From: Haliclona indistincta
Lineage: Eukaryota > Porifera > Demospongiae > Haplosclerida > Chalinidae
DNA: 64,000 nt
Assembly (NCBI GenBank): GCA_964017065.1
Contig: OZ024784.1
Span: 18,069,344 to 18,133,343, forward strand
Direction of reading: 5' to 3'
Under the pieces are notes generated by a model. The model saw nothing but the letters and a program-made list of their open reading frames with translations. It was not told where the DNA came from and searched no databases. A program made the position numbers and the translations under genes. Of this stretch, positions 59,701 through 64,000 are shown one piece after another; position 1 is the stretch's first letter, and each line of letters starts with the position of its first letter.

Positions 59701-61434
59701 AAGTATCTTGTGCAATAACACTGTTACTGAATGATTTCAGAATGCAAATTGGATCTTAATAGTTCATCAGGGAATGTTTATATTAATTTTGGGTTGTAGA
59801 TCATTATTATGTAATTATAAAAATGGCCTAGTAACGGTTACTACAACATAGTCATTTTCTTTGAAATATAACCTGTCTACTAAAAGATGGGTCAAGTCAC
59901 CCACTCACTCAATCATGTGGTAGTGTGAATGTTCACATAGTGTTAATTTGGTGACAGTTACCATGGTAGCTGCTGACCAGTAGTATGGTTTGCCTGTGCC
60001 GACAGGAAGCTCTTGTTTTGATGCTAGCATGAGTTCACCTAATGTGACTGTAGAATCACCGACTCATGACACTTCCTGTCCTGTAAATTCCACAACTAGT
60101 CTAAGATAATCAATGATTTTATTATGGGTGTCTGTCTAGGCGACAAGTTTTTGTCGGTGTCACACAATGCTTGTCTGCACCTATTATGTACAAGTTTGGT
60201 TGTATGTCTCTTCTGTACTTAGCAGTCTGACCTTGATGAATGTTTAACTCTGAGGATGTTCTTGTCGCTAGTCAAAGTCCAAGTAGTTATTGTCAAGGGT
60301 TTATTGAGGTTTGACGACCAAAATTGAATTACTATTAGAGAGTGCATTGTAGTTAGCTAGTAGCTACTGGCAAGCAATGATACTGCACTATGATAAGGGC
60401 TTTGATCTAGTATTACGTTATTAAGAAGGCACGTGTTTCTCTCCAGCTATGGGATATTGAAACAGGAACCAACTTGCATCATTTCTCATCTCGGCAGAGC
60501 CAGTACTCAACGATGGCTGTTCTTCCCGATCATCCTTCTATGGTGGTCACCGCCACAACCGATTTCCACCTTCAGTGAGTACAACACATGCAGCACACGG
60601 TTGATTTGATCACAATGTATGCATGAGTGAGCATATTTGACTGTCAAAGCATCACTGCATCCTGTGTTGAAGAACTGTCTATGTCATAGGGAAGAGTGCA
60701 TAATAACAAAATACAAAGTCTAATTGATTTACTGGCATTTACCAAGAGTCATAAAAATCAGTTCCTGAGGCACCCATTGAAAATTTTCTATATAAATTGA
60801 TTATTTACTTGCCTAGATTTTGGTGTTAATCATCTTTTGTACAGGTTTCTGGATCTAAGAACCAAGTCTCCTCAGTTCACTTGGCGGACTCATTTTCCGA
60901 CTGGAGGTACTACATCATACACCAATCACGTCACTTGGACATGATTAGACCAGCTGTCCACTATCAATATTCATGACAGATCATGCGTGGTCACCTTTGT
61001 TGAACGTCTATAATGGATTCAACTATTCATGAATAATTCATGAATTGTGTAGTGTAAACTCGCTGTCTCCAGTAAAGCATATCTAATTGCTTTCCTTCTC
61101 CTCCTCCACAGGTGCCATTAGGTTTCTAGCTTGCACAGGTGGCTGGGTAGCTGTGGGCAATGCTACTGGTGTAGTTGACACACTAGATCTTAGAACAGGA
61201 GAGATGATTGGAACATGGCGTCCATCTGAGAGATGGCCGTACGCAGTAAGTGCATCACACACAAGTTTGACTTTGTGGTCTCTCTCTCTCTCTTTCTGCA
61301 TCTCAGCAATCCACCTGGTCAGAAGTGCTTCAGCAGCTAAAGGTCACTAGGAGGGGTAACCTGCTCACCAGTGCTGGAGGAGGTATGGTGTCACTATGGA
61401 AACAGACAGGAAAACAAATTAGTCACTTACAAGG
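49337..61434 (+). CDS. WDR81: WDR81-like BEACH and WD40 protein
   Basis: The start at 49337 (MVDTSKEREDGLKELLCTDL) lies 115 bp after vasohibin. Exons near 49,649-50,150 and 50,375-52,336 give a kinase-like/BEACH region (SNFDYLMLLNYHAGRRLGDP, HPIFPWVMDFSE, EIASDVTYYVYLARRTPKEV, NLHNWIDLVFGFKLSGDAA). The middle, 52,396-55,402, is helical and Ser-rich (FLESLIETVFYPNRAS, AAFVLTDPLVMHLARRHVQ). Small exons at 55,702 and 56,526 lead to LQSFVGHKSSIRSI and SASKD-type WD repeats (56,946-57,171; 60,446-60,573; 60,846-60,908; 61,114-61,244; 61,307-61,434). WDR81 acts with WDR91 to limit PI3K activity during endosome maturation and in aggrephagy. The final blade known in homologues was not found downstream of 61,434, so the 3' end is open. 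The intron at 57,172-60,445 contains a foldback repeat. Confidence 0.9.
49868..49903. repeat. (AC)n microsatellite in a WDR81 intron
   Basis: A CACACA run with single interruptions lies just after the donor side of the second coding exon. Confidence 0.9.
56655..56800 (+). repeat. (CT)n tract before a WDR81 WD40 exon
   Basis: A nearly pure CT repeat, preceded and followed by CTCTCC/TTCTCT variants, lies about 150 bp upstream of the 3' splice site at 56,945. It is pyrimidine-rich on the coding strand. Confidence 0.95.
57384..58735. mobile_element. Foldback repeat in the large WDR81 intron
   Basis: Right arm 58525-58735 matches, inverted, two left segments, about 57384-57480 and 57960-58095. 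Shared strings include TTATCGGAATTGTTAATA, ATACCAATGGTCATACC-like sequence and TTGATATCAACACAG-like sequence. The left arm appears split by about 480 bp of extra sequence. No coding frame is recognisable. Confidence 0.65.
58740..60440. other. Rest of the large WDR81 intron
   Basis: AT-rich, with no coding signal or clear repeat structure. Exon sequence resumes at 60,446 (LWDIETGTNLHHFSSR). Confidence 0.5.
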
Positions 61435-61506
61435 TTTGTGGGAGTGTCTGCATATTAGTACGATAGTAGTAAGTTGGTGATGATAAATTGATGGCTTGTG
61501 TTATTA

Positions 61507-62211
61507 GGGAGGCACAGTAGTGCGTCCCTATGTAGGGATGAACTAAAAACAAGATGGCGGCTACAATACAATGTATTAGCTTTCACATGCTGATATTCCC
61601 CTGGTGGTGAATTTTGTACGTCCAAAGACACTTAGATCTGCTCGTGTGGGATCACACATTCTGCTGCTTGCCAGATAATAGGCAGTACAGAATTGTCTAA
61701 ACAAGAGTGAGCGGGGCTCGTATGTAGTTCATATGCATGCGTGGGTGAGCTAGTTTCAGTATGAGCAAAGCTCACATAAAGAAACATCAACAACAAAAAA
61801 ACAAATGGTGGAAACAAAGAGTCTCAGTACTTGAACTGTGCCAAAAATTTGAAGCAAAAGTCAAACAAGAAAATTGAAGAAGATTTCTGATGAAATCTAA
61901 AGGATGTATACAGGATGAAGAATTCTACCACAATGTAAACCAACAAGGAACTAGCACGGAATGGTAACACGATTGACTGGATAATATACCATACATCTCT
62001 ACATCAGTGGTTGTACATAATTATGGACTCTCAGTCAACACCAGCATTCATGGCCTATAGCCAGTAAAACAGGCACTGATGTAGAGATGCATTAGCAAGT
62101 CAATCATGTTACCATTCCGTGCTAGTTCCTTGTTGGTTTACATTGTGGACCAGTGGTAGATTTCCGCATCCTACATCCTTTTGATTTTGTCAGAAATCTT
62201 TTTCAAGTTCT
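61507..62211 (+). mobile_element. Dispersed repeat copy B, just after the last recognised WDR81 exon
   Basis: It is related to copy A (30,488-31,722): near-palindromic start TAGGGAGGCAC-AGTA-GTGCGTCCCTA, TATGTAGGGATGAACTAAAA, AACAAGATGGCGGCTAC, and a 3' inverted pair containing GGTAACACGATTGACT. It is shorter (about 705 bp). It begins about 70 bp after the exon ending at 61,434. Confidence 0.75.
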
Positions 62212-62229
62212 TGTATCATAATGTGTACA

Positions 62230-63555
62230 GCTCATATTCACACCTGTTATCGAGACTATGGCTTCCGTATACACACAAAAAGGGGAAATCCCCATTGGTT
62301 CTACACGAGGACTCTGTCCCACATTGGTTCTTCTAACTCTGTTCTCTTTACAGCGGTTTCACTACTTCTTGCAATCTAAAAGCGTCAACCGTAGAGTGTA
62401 AACCGTGTTCAATCTGAATCACACGATGTATTAAACCTTCCAAATAAGGCACGGATGACGCTTTACGCTTTTGTGGTGTTTGCAAGGAGTAATAAAACCG
62501 CTGTACCTGTTACTAGGCGAATGCTGAGTTATTGATAGGCAAAATAATAAAGATGATTATACATTTGAATCGTTGTGTGTAACATAATGGTTTATGGTCT
62601 GTCATAACTAAGCAAAAATTTATCGCATTTTTTGATGATTTGCTACGGGATTTGCTACATAAAATTCTTACACGTTTGAAGTTGATGCGTATACTTGGAG
62701 GCCATTAGTTATTATTATTGGTGTGTTTCGAGTGAGTCTTTTCATCCTGTGCTATTAAAACCATGACAGTGTTTCCTGTGTGCTAATTGGTGGTAACAGG
62801 TTTTAGTGCATTGTAGTAAACCAGCTGGTGAGAATTATAGATCCCATAATCCAAAGCACGTATCAGCATGTAATATTGCTTCATCGATCTCACTAAAATT
62901 TGCCAATTCACTAAGGTCATTATCTGATAGTTCCCAGAGCTTCTTTGTCAGCAAAGTACTCTAAAAGTTCTGTGTGCCAAAGGATTGAGTTTTTTGGTCT
63001 ATGAACAGAGTACGTCACTTGCACATGTAGGAGTTTGTCAATATTAAATTAGTCGTATAAAGGGTTAAACTAATCAGCAGTTGTTTTATTGAGCTTGACG
63101 TGCTATTATTGAATCATACTATAATTGGTTGATGGCTGCATTATCCCACATTCAATATCTTTGACCTACGCTATTTTCATTTGTGGAGACCCAGCCTCCT
63201 CCTCCACCTCTGCTGTGTTGAGAGGGTGTGGTCTTGGTAGCTTTTTGGGGTCACCTATCGAAAGCTAATTGAGCTACCAATTCCCTGTTCTGAGAAAACA
63301 ATTCTGTTTAGTGTCAAGGACAAGGTGACCCTGTGTCCCGGCAACACTGGTATGCATGGTATACATAGCCAGTGCTAACTTGCTGCTGCAATAATGCCGG
63401 AAAACCTATTAGCATTAGAAGGAAATGTCACAAACTATTTCAACTGCTAATTGTTGTTTTCATTGATACGGTTGTGAATAAAATTATTAATAAATAGAAC
63501 ATTTCACAAGATCATTATAAAATGAAAAGTCTAATGGAAATTTACAGATTAATAA
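62230..63555. other. Intergenic stretch
   Basis: No exon matching the missing WDR81 C-terminus and no other gene were recognised. A splice-acceptor-like CTCTTTACAG at about 62345 is followed by only a short frame. Confidence 0.4.
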
Positions 63556-63561
63556 TTGTCA

Positions 63562-64000
63562 CTATTTCTTCTTGAATGAGAGACGCTCTTCCTTAGATTT
63601 TCTTTTAAACCATTCTCTGGGAGATTTCTTGGTGCCTAGGTGAGTGTAAGTCGGAGAGGATGCTTCTATCAAATCAAATGCTGAATTGGCTAGTCGTTTG
63701 TCGTACATTGGAGAAGGAGACCTGTTTCTGTTAATTTGTTTTGACGAGTTGTAAGGCGGAGAAGATGTTCTGTGTTGCTGCTGCTGGATGGTTGTAGTGT
63801 GTCGTGCTGAGTCTAAATGAAAGGAAGAAACGGTCATAATAGTATCATTCCAACATCACTTTGTCTAGCACTATTTCTCTCCCACTCACTCACAACTCTT
63901 TTCCTAGTATTTCAATAATCAGTGAGATCACAGCTATGTTTATAATTAGTGTGCCTAGGGCAAGCACATAGCTGGCTGCAATAACAAGTGCACGTATTCA
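63562..64000 (-). CDS. 3' end of an unidentified minus-strand gene, possibly a membrane protein
   Basis: The last exon (about 63812-63562) follows a good acceptor (CATTTAG) and codes a basic Ser/Pro/Gln-rich tail: TTIQQQQHRTSSPPYNSSKQ, RNRSPSPMYDKRLANSAFD and ending EERLSFKKK. Further right, the minus-strand frame at about 63,998-63,895 encodes a hydrophobic helix (YVLALGTLIINIAVISLIIE) before a donor-like GTGAGT. If it is the preceding exon, the protein has a membrane segment and a cytosolic tail. The phase between the two does not fit with the simplest donor, so the link is tentative. No family is recognised. Confidence 0.5.

Overview
The window is nuclear DNA of an early-branching animal, most likely a demosponge. 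It is AT-rich. Its genes are cut by many short GT-AG introns and sit 100-250 bp apart in places. Between them lie dense nests of small inverted-repeat transposons. The gene families (Trio-type SEC14-spectrin RhoGEF, vasohibin, CCDC61, WDR81, GMAP-210, and a membrane mucin-like protein with IgGFc-binding, NIDO, VWD and EGF domains) are metazoan. The sponge call is inference from compactness and repeat style; the sequence does not prove it.

Left part (1-10,500). On the minus strand is the N-terminal half of a Trio/Kalirin/Dbs-like gene, with a 1.95 kb palindromic repeat in one intron. It is divergent from a plus-strand NAA30 (NatC acetyltransferase). Next come a plus-strand OPA3 homologue with an apparent frameshift and a minus-strand CCDC61/VFL3 gene. 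CCDC61 introns hold two large (GA)n tracts, about 225 and 790 bp.

Transposon territory (10,500-28,300). After a 200-base assembly gap come two related elements in tandem, each bounded by 6-bp direct repeats. E1 (11,866-16,343) encodes an intron-containing DDE integrase-like transposase and a second gene with a DIP2/DMAP1-binding-like N-terminus. That second gene is broken by a 462 bp MITE. E2 (16,350-20,637) has no transposase, but about 1.1 kb near-identical terminal inverted repeats whose ends resemble those of E1. Next is a nest of elements with TAA, TTAA, 6-bp and 8-bp target duplications, palindromes, a tRNA-derived SINE-like sequence and a 209 bp tandem duplication.

Right part (28,300-64,000). 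A 10 kb, about 24-exon gene encodes a secreted/transmembrane mucin-like protein. A decayed copy of the CCDC61 5' end and promoter lies directly upstream of COA6. Then come cofilin, GMAP-210/TRIP11 (minus), vasohibin (plus, divergent from TRIP11 with about 107 bp between start codons) and WDR81 (BEACH plus WD40). The last exon of an unidentified minus-strand gene reaches towards the right edge. Several products act in cytoskeleton, centriole/cilium, Golgi or mitochondrial biology, but nothing in the sequence shows they form a functional cluster.

Exon limits were placed by eye from splice signals, frame and family similarity. Treat them as good to a few bases at best.
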